Assembly (NCBI GenBank): GCA_937873655.1
Contig: CALMYQ010000219.1
Coordinates: 1 to 44,136, forward strand
Length of the DNA: 44,136 bases
Source of the DNA: an uncultured Lewinella sp.
GTDB lineage: Bacteria; Bacteroidota; Bacteroidia; Chitinophagales; Saprospiraceae
Reading direction: 5' to 3'
The translations under genes were made by a program, and so were the position numbers. A model generated the notes under the pieces. It saw nothing but the letters and a program-made list of their open reading frames with translations. It did not search any database and was not told the DNA's origin. This document shows, piece after piece, positions 1 through 8,210 of the stretch (position 1 is the stretch's first letter; each line of letters begins with the position of its first letter).

Positions 1-1898
1 ACCTGTTCACGCTCCTGTCGGGTACGGCGGGCGTCAATTACGATGCAGGCGGGGCCTGGGCCGAGCTCACGAGCAGCGGCGCGGGTCTGAACCCCTCCAC
101 GGGCGAACTGGACCTGACGACGGCTATTCCGGGCAACTACACCTTCCGCTACACCGTGAACGTGGGCCCGACGGCCTGCCCGAATCCGGTCGATTTCGAA
201 GAGGTGGTCCTCAATATCATTGCAGCGCCTGCGCCGAACCCGATTTTGGGCAACGCCATGCCTTGCGTGAACACAACCGCCAACTACGCGCTGACGACGC
301 CTGTGGTCATGGGCGTTACGCGGCTGTGGTCGCTGAGCGGCGGCGGTACGATTACTTCGGGGACGACGGGGAGTAGCATTTCGGTGAGTTGGGGAAGTAC
401 TCCGGGTACCTACACGGTGACTTGTGTTTCATCTCGCTTGGGCTGTGAAACGGTGAATACGTTTGAGGTTGAAGTTCAAGCGGCAACAGCCCTGTTTAGC
501 TATCAATCTGCTAGCCCTGATGGGTATACAATAATGTTCACTGATGAATCAACAGGAGGACCATTTATTTGGAGTTGGAATTTCGATGATAATGGAAATG
601 TAAGTAGTGATCAATCTCCTACTTATGAATTCTCAGGACCAGGAACTTATACGGTATGCTTAAATATCGTTGCGAATTGTGGAGTTTCACAATATTGTAC
701 GGATATTACTATTCCTTACAACCCTCAAATAGTTTGTGACACAATTCAGCTGATCCAAGGTTATAACCTAGTTTCTTTCGATGTCCATCCAAGTAATACA
801 ACTGTTGAAGATGTATTTGACCCATTAATCACAGCGGGTATTTTACAGTCTGTGAGTACTTATGATGGAAGTCCGATGCTGTTTGATCCGAACTTGCCTC
901 CTATTTTCAATGATTTACACAATATTGAAGATGGATTTGGGTATTATGTTCAGGTCTCCCAACCTGCTACGTTTATCCTTTGCGGTACACCGATTGACTC
1001 CACCTTTAAAAAGGATTTGGATGCAGGTTGGAACCTTACTGCATATATTCCGCAATCCCCACAAGCAGTTGAAGACTACTTTGACGCATTGATTGTTGCA
1101 AATAATTTGGAATATGCCTCGGCTTACATTAATAATGCGCCATTGATCTATGATCCTGACCTTCCACCAGTATTCAATGATTTGCATACTGTAGAAAATG
1201 GTTTCGGATATGGTGTCTATGTAACCAATGCAGTGCTTGGTATAGATTGGCTCACTTCTCCGGCAGAAGAAATTGAATATAGAGGTCCAAAAGACTTTGA
1301 AGTCAAGAAAACCAGTGTTTATGATTTCATTATGGGGCAATCAAATATTTTGAATCCTGCGTCTGGTGATAAAGTTTACATTGCTAAAAAATCCGGAGAA
1401 ATAGTCGGTGCAATGGATATTGCTCCGGGCGGATATTTGTTAACTGCTGATGTCTATGGAGATGAACCAGGAACTGAAGAAATAGATGGATTGATTTACG
1501 GTGAGGAGTTGATCTTCATTTATAATGATGAATCCATTGATATAGGAATCACATTCCACGGCCGATTGGATCGGATTTGGGTTGACCTGGAATTCAACTC
1601 TTCAACAGTATCCAAGGCGGATGATCAACCCACTACCGAATTTGCTTACAAAGCATTTCCTAATCCGACCTCTGAGGAGGTTTGGGTAAGCTACGTGGCA
1701 GGTGGCATTAAATCAGTTCAGCTGACTGTAACAAATTCATTAGGACAATTAGTTCTGAGCCGTAGACTCACGAAGGTTGTTACTGGAACAAATCTTGAAA
1801 AATTAGATTTCTCAAACCTTCAACCTGGCGTGTACTACATTAAACTGGTTTCCGATAATGGAGATGTAGGAGTTATGCCGATTCAAGTTATTAAATAA
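1..1898 (+). CDS. Secreted PKD-domain protein with T9SS sorting domain (5' partial)
   Basis: The reading frame is open from base 3, so the gene starts before the window and only its C-terminal part is seen. It contains a PKD-like module (an FTDES... block followed by WNFDDNG and GPGTYTVCL), then two copies of a module of about 65-70 residues. The copies run from GYNLVSF to GFGYYV and from GWNLTAY to GFGYGV, each with an FDPNLPPIFNDLH-like core. It ends in a typical type A T9SS sorting domain (FPNPTSEE..., then GVYYIKLVSDNG and a short basic end). The protein is probably exported through the outer membrane by T9SS and anchored or released. Ligand and role are unknown. The first ~430 bases are GC-rich and the rest of the gene is clearly AT-rich, which is odd within one gene. 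Confidence 0.85.
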   Translation, partial: LFTLLSGTAGVNYDAGGAWAELTSSGAGLNPSTGELDLTTAIPGNYTFRYTVNVGPTACPNPVDFEEVVLNIIAAPAPNPILGNAMPCVNTTANYALTTPVVMGVTRLWSLSGGGTITSGTTGSSISVSWGSTPGTYTVTCVSSRLGCETVNTFEVEVQAATALFSYQSASPDGYTIMFTDESTGGPFIWSWNFDDNGNVSSDQSPTYEFSGPGTYTVCLNIVANCGVSQYCTDITIPYNPQIVCDTIQLIQGYNLVSFDVHPSNTTVEDVFDPLITAGILQSVSTYDGSPMLFDPNLPPIFNDLHNIEDGFGYYVQVSQPATFILCGTPIDSTFKKDLDAGWNLTAYIPQSPQAVEDYFDALIVANNLEYASAYINNAPLIYDPDLPPVFNDLHTVENGFGYGVYVTNAVLGIDWLTSPAEEIEYRGPKDFEVKKTSVYDFIMGQSNILNPASGDKVYIAKKSGEIVGAMDIAPGGYLLTADVYGDEPGTEEIDGLIYGEELIFIYNDESIDIGITFHGRLDRIWVDLEFNSSTVSKADDQPTTEFAYKAFPNPTSEEVWVSYVAGGIKSVQLTVTNSLGQLVLSRRLTKVVTGTNLEKLDFSNLQPGVYYIKLVSDNGDVGVMPIQVIK

Positions 1899-1965
1899 TT
1901 CAAAAGAAGGGTGGACGGTTAATGACTAATATTGACCGTCCATTCTCTTTGAAAATTCATTTTAG

Positions 1966-2970
1966 ATGAAAAAGGTACTTAAGTTTCTCTTCTTGTTGTG
2001 CTTTTTCGGTCCTGTTACTCTTTTGGGGCAACCTTCGGAATTTACATTATCAAATTGTGCGGGCCCAATCAGTGGAAGGATGTCTTCGTATGCAAAATTG
2101 GTTGATAACCCCGACCCAACTCCAGATGTTTTTGCCGAACCAGGAGATTATATTGCAGCATTTGACCTTAGGGGAAACTGTGTTGGCGTTGCAGCAATTT
2201 TAGATGGCAATGGTTCGTATTTATTAAATATTTATGGCCAGAATAATGTTCCTGGAATTGGAATGGCTAATGGTGAGACATTTGAGCTTGTTATTTATGA
2301 TGCAAGTGTTCCAACGTTTTATCATACGGGAAGCCCAATTGCAGGATGGATGCCGATAGTTGGAGGAGGGAACATCCCTGCCTTCTTGCTTCAGACCTTT
2401 TTGTTAGATCAAGTTTATGTTCCTTTTCCTGTTGAATTGTCAAGGTTTATCGGTTTGAAATTGGAAAATGAAATAAAACTTGAATGGACTACAGAATCTG
2501 AAGTTAATAATTCACATTTTGAGGTGGAGCATTCTCTAAATGGCCATAACTTCGAAATGATTGGGAAAATTCAGGGCTCAGGAAATTCCCAAAGTACAAT
2601 TGAATACACCTTCATCGACGAATCCCCCAATATCGGCCTCAACTACTATCGCCTCAAACAAGTCGACTTCGACGGCCAGTTCGAATATTCCAAAGTGATC
2701 ACCGTCAACTTTGACCGCAAGAATTCCGACGATCTGGAGGTGTTTCCCAACCCGACGTCCGCTTTTGCCGATGTCCTTTTGCCGGAAAGCCTGACAGACC
2801 GGGAAACCGTCGTCACCCTCCACGATTTCGCCGGCCGCGAAGTGCTGCGCCGGAAGGAACAGCCGTCCAATTCCGTGCGCCTGGAACTGGAAGGACTGCC
2901 CGCAGGGTATTATACCATCAATGTGCGCAGCGGAAATGAAACGTTTATTAAGCCGTTGGTGATCCAATAA
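1966..2970 (+). CDS. Secreted protein with T9SS type A sorting domain
   Basis: 334 residues. An N-terminal signal peptide (MKKVLKFLFLLCFFGP... ending near LLGQ) is followed by a domain of about 130 residues that I do not recognise (contains DYIAAFD and GNCVGVA). A fibronectin-like stretch common before T9SS tails comes next (VELSRFIGLK... LEWTTESEVNNSHFEVE... YYRLKQVDFDG), then the sorting domain (VFPNPTSAFADV ... GLPAGYYTINVRSG ... KPLVIQ). It lies 67 bp after the previous T9SS gene and is probably co-transcribed with it. Base composition switches inside the gene: up to about base 2610 it is AT-rich, after that GC-rich like the rest of the window. Function beyond secretion is unknown. Confidence 0.85.
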   Translation: MKKVLKFLFLLCFFGPVTLLGQPSEFTLSNCAGPISGRMSSYAKLVDNPDPTPDVFAEPGDYIAAFDLRGNCVGVAAILDGNGSYLLNIYGQNNVPGIGMANGETFELVIYDASVPTFYHTGSPIAGWMPIVGGGNIPAFLLQTFLLDQVYVPFPVELSRFIGLKLENEIKLEWTTESEVNNSHFEVEHSLNGHNFEMIGKIQGSGNSQSTIEYTFIDESPNIGLNYYRLKQVDFDGQFEYSKVITVNFDRKNSDDLEVFPNPTSAFADVLLPESLTDRETVVTLHDFAGREVLRRKEQPSNSVRLELEGLPAGYYTINVRSGNETFIKPLVIQ

Positions 2971-3125
2971 AGAGGGTGAGAGTGGGAGAGGATGAGAGCC
3001 CGACTTCGCCTGAGGCTTCGTCGGATGGGAGGTGAGAGGGTGATGCTGCCTCGACTGCGCTCTGCATAAATTCGACTTCGCTCAGCACAGGGAGCCCGAC
3101 TTCGCCTGGCCTCCGTTCAGCTACC

Positions 3126-3236
3126 CGACTTACAACCTACGACTTACGACTTACAACTTACAACTTACAACTTACAACTTACGACTTACAACTTACGACT
3201 TACAACTTACGACTTACAACTTACGACTTACAACTA
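3126..3236. repeat. Heptamer tandem array (RACTTAC)
   Basis: About fifteen uninterrupted copies of a 7-bp unit alternating between AACTTAC and GACTTAC. It lies in the 541-bp space between the second T9SS gene and nfu. The reverse complement of the same unit forms the array at 36257-36350. The bases just before it (2971-3125) hold no gene and contain degenerate direct repeats of the type CGACTTCGCC/CGACTTCGCTCAGC. Confidence 0.9.
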
Positions 3237-3312
3237 TTCAGTACTACCATATTCACAATCCCTATCGGTCCGGCGGACGCAAAGGTCACAATGCGCCCGC
3301 CGGATTTTTTTT

Positions 3313-3427
3313 GGATTCTTAAGCCTGCAAGGATTGAGAAGCCTGTAACCGAATCCCTGGGGGCTTATTGGCTTCTCAATCCCTGCGGCACTGATTGGCT
3401 TCTCAATCCCTGCGGGCTTAAGAATCC
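3313..3427. repeat. 31-bp inverted repeat with internal direct copies
   Basis: The left arm 3313-3343 and right arm 3397-3427 are reverse complements with about two mismatches (arm starts GGATTCTTAAGCC, other arm ends GGCTTAAGAATCC). The space between holds a further copy of TTGGCTTCTCAATCCCTG. The same word recurs twice at 4991-5086, so this is a dispersed family. It has no coding sense and no terminator T-run. Confidence 0.85.
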
Positions 3428-3478
3428 TGCGCCGCAATTTTTTCCGCCTCTCGTCCAACCAAATTCCCGCACAAGCGT

Positions 3479-3486
3479 TACTTTTG
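3479..3486 (+). promoter_or_regulatory. Putative Bacteroidota -7 box before nfu
   Basis: TACTTTTG matches the TAnnTTTG -7 consensus of Bacteroidota sigma factor and lies 26 bp before the Nfu start at 3512. I see no convincing -33 TTTG partner. Confidence 0.45.
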
Positions 3487-3511
3487 TAGAATTATTCTAA
3501 ATAGCTTGAAC

Positions 3512-4123
3512 ATGAACGATACGGCCATCAAAAGCCCGGTCCTGATCTATACGGAGCAGACGCCCAATCCGGAGTCCCTCAAATTCGTTACCAACCGGAT
3601 CCTGTACAAGGGAACCGCCGATTTCAAAGACGCCGACCTCGCCGAGGAATGGTCTCCCCTGGCTTTTGCGCTGTTTGAAAAACCCTTCGTCAAAGGGGTG
3701 TATATCTGCAACAACTTTGTGACCGTCACCAAGGAACTGCAATACGAATGGGCCGACCTGATGCTGCCGCTCAAGCAGTTCATCAAGGAATACGTCGAGA
3801 ACGGCGGCGAGATCGTCAGCGAGGGGTTTGAAGCGGCCAAAGCCGCCCTGGAAGCCGAACGCGACGAGGTCGAATACGCCGGCGACGAAGCCGAGATCGT
3901 GGAAATGATCAAAAACCTGATCGAGGAACGCGTCAAGCCCGCCGTGGAAATGGATGGCGGCAACATCGAATTCAAATCCTACAAAGAAGGCGTCGTGACC
4001 CTCATCATGCAGGGCGCCTGCAGCGGCTGCCCGTCCTCTACCGTCACCCTGAAAGCCGGCATCGAAGGCATCCTCAAACGGATGATCCCGCAGGTGAAGG
4101 AGGTGGTTTCGGAGATGGGGTGA
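3512..4123 (+). CDS. NifU/Nfu-type Fe-S cluster scaffold protein
   Basis: 203 residues from the ATG at 3512; a TTG two codons upstream is also in frame, but the ATG is more likely. The N-terminal half matches the Nfu_N domain (begins near IYTEQTPNPESLKFV). The C-terminal half is the NifU-like domain with the CxxC cluster-binding motif in GACSGCPSST, preceded by KPAVEMDGGNIEF. The family assembles a transient [4Fe-4S] cluster in the cytoplasm and passes it to client apoproteins. Length and domain order are normal. It stands alone between two repeat-filled spaces. Confidence 0.93.
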   Translation: MNDTAIKSPVLIYTEQTPNPESLKFVTNRILYKGTADFKDADLAEEWSPLAFALFEKPFVKGVYICNNFVTVTKELQYEWADLMLPLKQFIKEYVENGGEIVSEGFEAAKAALEAERDEVEYAGDEAEIVEMIKNLIEERVKPAVEMDGGNIEFKSYKEGVVTLIMQGACSGCPSSTVTLKAGIEGILKRMIPQVKEVVSEMG

Positions 4124-4156
4124 TCAGTAGTCAGTGATCAGTGATCAGTAGTCAGT
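4124..4156. repeat. Short CAGTGATC/CAGTAGT tandem repeat
   Basis: Five or so degenerate 7-8 bp units of the type GATCAGT/GTCAGTA begin directly after the nfu stop codon. They resemble the ACTGACM array at 30945-31008 in reverse complement. Confidence 0.7.
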
Positions 4157-4157
4157 A

Positions 4158-4179
4158 GCGACGTAAAATTTTACGTCGC
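4158..4179. repeat. Perfect 22-bp palindrome
   Basis: GCGACGTAAAA followed at once by its exact reverse complement TTTTACGTCGC. It has no loop and no T-run after it, so it is a poor terminator. It could be an operator-like site, a cruciform or a repetitive element. It sits 154 bp before the next gene. Confidence 0.8.
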
Positions 4180-4332
4180 CCATATTTACAGGAAAACAAA
4201 AAGGCAAAACCCCTTTCGACGGACCTGGCCGGTCCATGGAAAATCCAATTTTTATAATTGTTTAAGCCGCTGCGCGCAAATTCCGCCACATTTGCCGGTG
4301 ATGATTTATTTATTGAACCATTAACCAGGATT

Positions 4333-4854
4333 ATGACCGGCAGATTGATTCTTTCCTTTTCTTTTCTCTTCTTCTTCGGTTTGTTGAATGCCCAGTCAGG
4401 CGGCGCCTGCAAATGCTGCGAAGCGGCTTTCCGCCAATTCGATTTCTGGGTGGGCGACTGGGAAACGACCGCCAACGGCAAGCTGGCCGGGACCAACCAT
4501 ATCGTCATCCTGCAGGACAGTTGCGTGATCCAGGAAAACTGGGTTTCCGCCGGCGGCCAATACACCGGCACCAGCTACAATTTCTATGACCCGCAGGAAA
4601 AAAAATGGCGCCAGACCTGGGTCGATAACCAGGGCGGCAGCCTGCTCCTCACCGGCGGACTGGAAAACGGCAGCATGGTCATGTACAGCGGTGAAATGAT
4701 CAACCAGGCGGGCAAACCCTACACCAACCGCATCACCTGGACGCCCAATCCCGATGGCACCGTCCGCCAGCTCTGGGAAGCCACCACCGACGGCGGCGCC
4801 ACCTGGAAATCGCTTTTCGACGGACTTTACACCCGGAAGAAGATTAATAAGTAG
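4333..4854 (+). CDS. Secreted DUF1579-like protein
   Basis: 173 residues from the ATG at 4333, chosen because it begins a clear signal peptide (MTGRLILSFSFLFFFGLLNAQ). The mature part starts with a CKCC cluster, then FDFWVGDWE, a phrase typical of the lipocalin-like DUF1579/SnoaL-adjacent family, and later TWTPNPDGTVRQLWE and TTDGGATW. Such proteins are small periplasmic or extracellular beta-rich proteins of unknown function. It appears monocistronic and is followed by a good terminator. Confidence 0.75.
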   Translation: MTGRLILSFSFLFFFGLLNAQSGGACKCCEAAFRQFDFWVGDWETTANGKLAGTNHIVILQDSCVIQENWVSAGGQYTGTSYNFYDPQEKKWRQTWVDNQGGSLLLTGGLENGSMVMYSGEMINQAGKPYTNRITWTPNPDGTVRQLWEATTDGGATWKSLFDGLYTRKKINK

Positions 4855-4880
4855 GAATTTTTTGTGGTGATTTACCGCTG

Positions 4881-4911
4881 AAGCTCCGGTGTCGCGCCGG
4901 GGCTTTTTTTA
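4881..4911 (+). terminator. Rho-independent terminator
   Basis: Stem AGCTCCGG (4882-4889) pairs with CCGGGGCT (4897-4904) with one wobble, followed by a run of seven T. It is placed 27 bp after the stop codon at 4854. Confidence 0.85.
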
Positions 4912-4933
4912 TCCGCAAGGATTACTAAGCGAG

Positions 4934-5110
4934 CCTGGCCCTCAGGTCAGGCCGATTGGTAAGCCGGGTCCAGACACGGAAGTTTTCGACATTAATTGGC
5001 TTCTCAATCCCTGGGGGCTTAAGAATCCGGGCCCTTAGGACATTAATTGGCTTCTCAATCCCTGGGGGCTTAAGAATCCTGGCCCTCAGGTCAGGCCGAT
5101 TGGTAAGCCG
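4934..5110. repeat. Nested direct repeats upstream of truA
   Basis: A 33-bp sequence occurs identically at 4934-4966 and 5078-5110 (starts CCTGGCCCTCAGG, ends TTGGTAAGCCG). Between them lie two copies, 51 bp apart, of a ~45-bp unit (4991-5035 and 5042-5086) containing TTGGCTTCTCAATCCCTG and GGCTTAAGAATCC. These words are shared with the inverted repeat at 3313-3427. The block ends 43 bp before truA. Confidence 0.88.
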
Positions 5111-5153
5111 CGGCGGGGAGGAAGAACCCGCCAAAATCCCCTATCTTCGCCCC

Positions 5154-5897
5154 ATGCGTTACTTCGCCGAACTGGCCTACAAGGGAACCGCCTACGTCGG
5201 GTGGCAGCGGCAGCCCAACGGAATGAGCGTCCAGGAAAAACTGGAGGAGACCCTGTCCATGCTGCTGCGGGAACCTGTGGAGATCACGGGCTGCGGCCGC
5301 ACGGATACCGGCGTTCACGCCACACAGTACTACATCCATTTTGATTTTGACGGAGAATTCCCGGAAGCTTTCCTGCGCCGGCTCAACAAGGTATTGCCGC
5401 CTGATATTGCCGTATACCGCATCTTCGAAGTGCTTCCGGAGGCCCATGCCCGGTTCGATGCCTGTTACCGGGCTTATCGCTATACCATCACCTACCGCAA
5501 GGACCCCTTCCTGACCGAAACGGCTTTCCTGTATCCCTACCCGCAAAAGCCCGACCCGGCGCTGATGCAATCGGCTGCCGGCCTGTTGCTGCAATACGAG
5601 GATTTTTTCCCTTTCTGCAAAAGCGATACGGATACGGAATCCATGCGCTGCGAACTGAAACAAGCGGAGTGGAACCTGGATGAGACGACCGGCCTGCTCA
5701 CCTTCGACATAGCCGCCAACCGTTTCCTGCGCGGCATGGTGCGCCTCATCGTGGGGGCCTGCATCAATGTGGGGACCGGCCAGGTGACCCTGGGAGAATT
5801 AAAACAGGCCATGGATACCCAGACCCGCCTGAAGAAAAGCTACAGCGTGCCGCCGGAGGGGTTGGCGCTGACGAATGTACGCTATACTACGGCTTAA
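5154..5897 (+). CDS. truA: tRNA pseudouridine(38-40) synthase TruA
   Basis: 247 residues from the ATG at 5154; upstream in-frame sequence is repeat DNA, so the longer frame is rejected. TruA isomerises uridines 38-40 in the anticodon arm of tRNAs. The signature CGRTDTGVHA carries the catalytic Asp, and the start MRYFAELAYKGTAYVGWQRQ and the later FLRGMVRLIVG are typical. A TATCTTCG -7-like box lies at 5142-5149, only 4 bp from the ATG, so the transcript may be leaderless or nearly so. The end overlaps the convergent toxin pseudogene by 11 bp. Confidence 0.95.
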   Translation: MRYFAELAYKGTAYVGWQRQPNGMSVQEKLEETLSMLLREPVEITGCGRTDTGVHATQYYIHFDFDGEFPEAFLRRLNKVLPPDIAVYRIFEVLPEAHARFDACYRAYRYTITYRKDPFLTETAFLYPYPQKPDPALMQSAAGLLLQYEDFFPFCKSDTDTESMRCELKQAEWNLDETTGLLTFDIAANRFLRGMVRLIVGACINVGTGQVTLGELKQAMDTQTRLKKSYSVPPEGLALTNVRYTTA

Positions 5898-6210
5898 ATT
5901 TTTCTAGTAATTTGCGGATATCCCTTTTGGCGTGAACTATTCGATAGATAATTATTTCTTGCCCGGTGAATTCGTAAAAAATCTTGTATTGACCTTCCTT
6001 GATAACCCTGAAATTTCCGTGCTGGGAAAGAAGCGGTTCTGGCGGATAACGCTATGGTTGGTCGGCAAGACCTTGAATGACATAAAAAAGCTTCTGAACC
6101 ACTTTTGAGGCGATGGTCATGGAGGAATGGGTTGTTAAGTATTCTTCAATAGCTTTGATATCCTTTCCTGCTTTTCTAGTGAAAGCGATATCAAACGGCG
6201 CGTCATTCAT
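5887..6210 (-). pseudogene. RelE/ParE-type toxin, interrupted by an in-frame amber stop
   Basis: Reading from the ATG at 6210, the frame encodes MNDAPFDIAFTRKAGKDIK... and is open to 5887 except for one TAG at 6052-6054 (codon 53). Beyond it the frame continues with RYPPEPLLSQHGNFRV, then YKIFYEF and IIIYRIVHAKRDI, the usual C-terminal pattern of ParE/RelE toxins. The full length would be 107 residues, normal for the family. The start overlaps the antitoxin stop by 4 bp (ATGA), typical of a toxin-antitoxin operon. One G-to-A change in a Trp codon (P-W-R-Y) would explain the stop. It is either an inactive toxin or a sequencing error. Confidence 0.82.
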
Positions 6211-6464
6211 TGAATACCAAATTCCTTTTTTAGATTTTCAAAAGGTATCTTAATGCCTTGGGATATTTCAGCTTTGCCTTCAAGAATGCTGGCTACCAGT
6301 TCATCTTCAGTAATTGGCTGTTCATCAATTGTAAAGCCAATCGTATTGGATTCATCAGGGCTTACGGATTTTGCCAGAAGAATCAGAATACTTTTTAAAA
6401 TATCAGGATCTTCGGTTTGTTCGACCAACCTATTAATGGAAAACCGTAATTCTTGGGTTGACAT
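6207..6464 (-). CDS. Antitoxin-like protein of a ParE/RelE pair
   Basis: 85 residues, starting MSTQELRFSINRLVEQTED and containing FTIDEQPITEDELVASILEGKAEI. The length, acidic character and translational coupling to the downstream toxin frame support an antitoxin role. The family would bind and neutralise the toxin and repress the operon. The first half resembles small proteins annotated as hypothetical next to RelE toxins; I do not see a clear DNA-binding fold. With the toxin broken it may be a remnant or an orphan antidote. Confidence 0.7.
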   Translation of the reverse strand: MSTQELRFSINRLVEQTEDPDILKSILILLAKSVSPDESNTIGFTIDEQPITEDELVASILEGKAEISQGIKIPFENLKKEFGIQ

Positions 6465-6518
6465 TTGTCCGAATTTTATGCTTAGGATAAAACGTTTACC
6501 CTGAGAAAAGAGTTCAAC

Positions 6519-7094
6519 TCACACCAAGACATCAACCTCTTCCGCCAGCCGGTCAAAGATCTCCTCAATGCCGCCGACGCCGTGGATTTTAACCGACTTG
6601 TCTTCTTTCGCGTAATAGTCAAAAACCGGTGTGGTCTCGTTCTTGTACACGGCGATGCGGTTGCGGACGACCTCTTCGTTCAGGTCGTCGGCGCGGCCGG
6701 ATGATTCGCCGCGCAGGAGGATGCGCTTGACGATCTCGTTGTCGGGCACGTCGAGCATCAACAGTTTGGAGATGGATTCGCCTTTTTCGGCCAGCAGGTC
6801 GTCCAGGGCTTCGCATTGCGGGATGGTGCGCGGGAATCCGTCGAAGATATACCCGGCCACATCGGGGTTGGCCTCCACTTTGTTGCGCAGCATGCCGATG
6901 GTCACGGAATCAGGTACCAGCTGGCCTTTGTCCATATAACTCTTGGCTTCCTTACCCAGCGGCGTCTGGTTGCCGATCTCGTAGCGGAACAGGTCGCCCG
7001 TGGAAATGTGCAGCAGGTTGTAGCGATCTACCAGTTTAACCGCCTGTGTGCCCTTACCTGATCCCGGAGGGCCGAAAAGGATCAAATTGACCAT
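6519..7094 (-). CDS. adk: Adenylate kinase
   Basis: 191 residues. It catalyses ATP + AMP to 2 ADP in the cytoplasm. The P-loop GPPGSGKGT is at residues 8-16, the AMP-binding region includes STGDLFR and GYIFDGFPRT, and RADDLNEEVVRNR is the late Arg-rich motif. The LID region is the short form without zinc Cys residues, as is usual in Bacteroidota. A -7 box lies upstream at 7188-7195. It is divergent from the alpha/beta hydrolase. Confidence 0.96.
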   Translation of the reverse strand: MVNLILFGPPGSGKGTQAVKLVDRYNLLHISTGDLFRYEIGNQTPLGKEAKSYMDKGQLVPDSVTIGMLRNKVEANPDVAGYIFDGFPRTIPQCEALDDLLAEKGESISKLLMLDVPDNEIVKRILLRGESSGRADDLNEEVVRNRIAVYKNETTPVFDYYAKEDKSVKIHGVGGIEEIFDRLAEEVDVLV

Positions 7095-7187
7095 ATATTT
7101 CTTGAGATGAATGGCTGCCCTGTTCAGTATGTCCCTGAAAAAGGCCTGTGCCGTGATTAAATTTGGAATTGGTTAGGATCAGGGAGG

Positions 7188-7195
7188 CAAAGTTA
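7188..7195 (-). promoter_or_regulatory. Putative -7 box for adk
   Basis: On the minus strand this reads TAACTTTG, an exact TAnnTTTG match, about 94 bp before the adk start. No clear -33 element is visible. Confidence 0.5.
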
Positions 7196-7295
7196 CGAAA
7201 AAAAATGCCGTAGTTGCCGGTTGTCGGGGCCGAACAAACTAAAATTCCTATTTTGGTCCCTTCGGGCATGACCCGGATGACCGAACCGCGGAACG

Positions 7296-8192
7296 ATGCA
7301 ATACAGCCTGAATCATATTACTGCCGGATCAGTTTCAAGCCGGACAATGGCGACCCGCTCCGGGGCAAAACTGCACTGCCTCGAATCAGGCGACCCTGGC
7401 GCTGCCGTTACGGCGATCCTGGTACACGGTATGGGCAACAATGCCGCTGTCTGGGTGAAGATGATGCCCCTGTTGCAGGCCCGGTTCAGGTGTATCGCGC
7501 CCGATCTGCCCTATCACGGTTATTCCGAAGGCGGCGATGCGGTACCGGGCATTCCCTGTTTTGCGGAATGCCTGTCGGAGCTGATCGATTCGCTCGGCCC
7601 CGGACCGGTTGTGCTGATCGGGCATTCGATGGGCGGCCTGACGGTGATCCGGACCCTGTTGAACGGGGTTGCGCCCAACGTGAAAGCTTTTGCGCTCCTG
7701 GCGCCTGCGGGCTTCGAAACCTTCACCGATAAGGATAAACAATGGTTGAAGGCGATTTACGCGGAATGGCTGTTGCTGAAGATGACCGCCGGCCGGATGA
7801 AGGATCAGCTGAAGGAGAACTTCTTCGCTTTTCCGGATGATTTCAGCTTTGCGCTTGACGATCTGGACGCCTTGCGGGGTTCGCCCGCCGATTTCAAGGC
7901 CTACTGCGCCACCCTTTCCAAATGCATGCACAGCATCCTCGATACGCCGGTTTTTGACCTGATGCCGTCATTGGACCTGCCCTGCCTCGTGTTTTTCGGC
8001 GAACAGGACGGCGTTATTCCCAACCGGATCCTGCATCCCGCCCAGACAGGGCCCTTGGTAGCAGAAGCCGGAACCCGTCAAATACGGGGCGCCGGGCTGC
8101 ACCTCATCCCGGAATGCGGCCATATGCTGCAATGGGAAGCCGCCGGGTTCATCAGCGAAAAATTGCTGGAAGGTTTTTCAACTGTCAGATAG
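7296..8192 (+). CDS. Alpha/beta hydrolase
   Basis: 298 residues. The fold is shown by LVHGMGNNAAVW (oxyanion HG motif), then GHSMGGL, the nucleophile elbow with the catalytic Ser, a late acid region (LVFFGEQDGVIP) and the catalytic His in IPECGHMLQWE. These enzymes hydrolyse esters, amides or related bonds in the cytoplasm; the substrate cannot be read from sequence. The start at 7296 gives ~18 residues before the conserved core, and the ATG at 7350 is an alternative. It is convergent with the last gene of the biosynthetic operon (19 bp apart), so it is not part of that transcript. A link to acyl or peptide release would be speculative. Confidence 0.85.
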   Translation: MQYSLNHITAGSVSSRTMATRSGAKLHCLESGDPGAAVTAILVHGMGNNAAVWVKMMPLLQARFRCIAPDLPYHGYSEGGDAVPGIPCFAECLSELIDSLGPGPVVLIGHSMGGLTVIRTLLNGVAPNVKAFALLAPAGFETFTDKDKQWLKAIYAEWLLLKMTAGRMKDQLKENFFAFPDDFSFALDDLDALRGSPADFKAYCATLSKCMHSILDTPVFDLMPSLDLPCLVFFGEQDGVIPNRILHPAQTGPLVAEAGTRQIRGAGLHLIPECGHMLQWEAAGFISEKLLEGFSTVR

Positions 8193-8210
8193 CTGATGCG
8201 GTCCTGAGCG

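Noticed and set aside
3234..3500. Small open frames over 3234-3500
   Set aside because: Composed of the inverted repeat words; no protein-like features.
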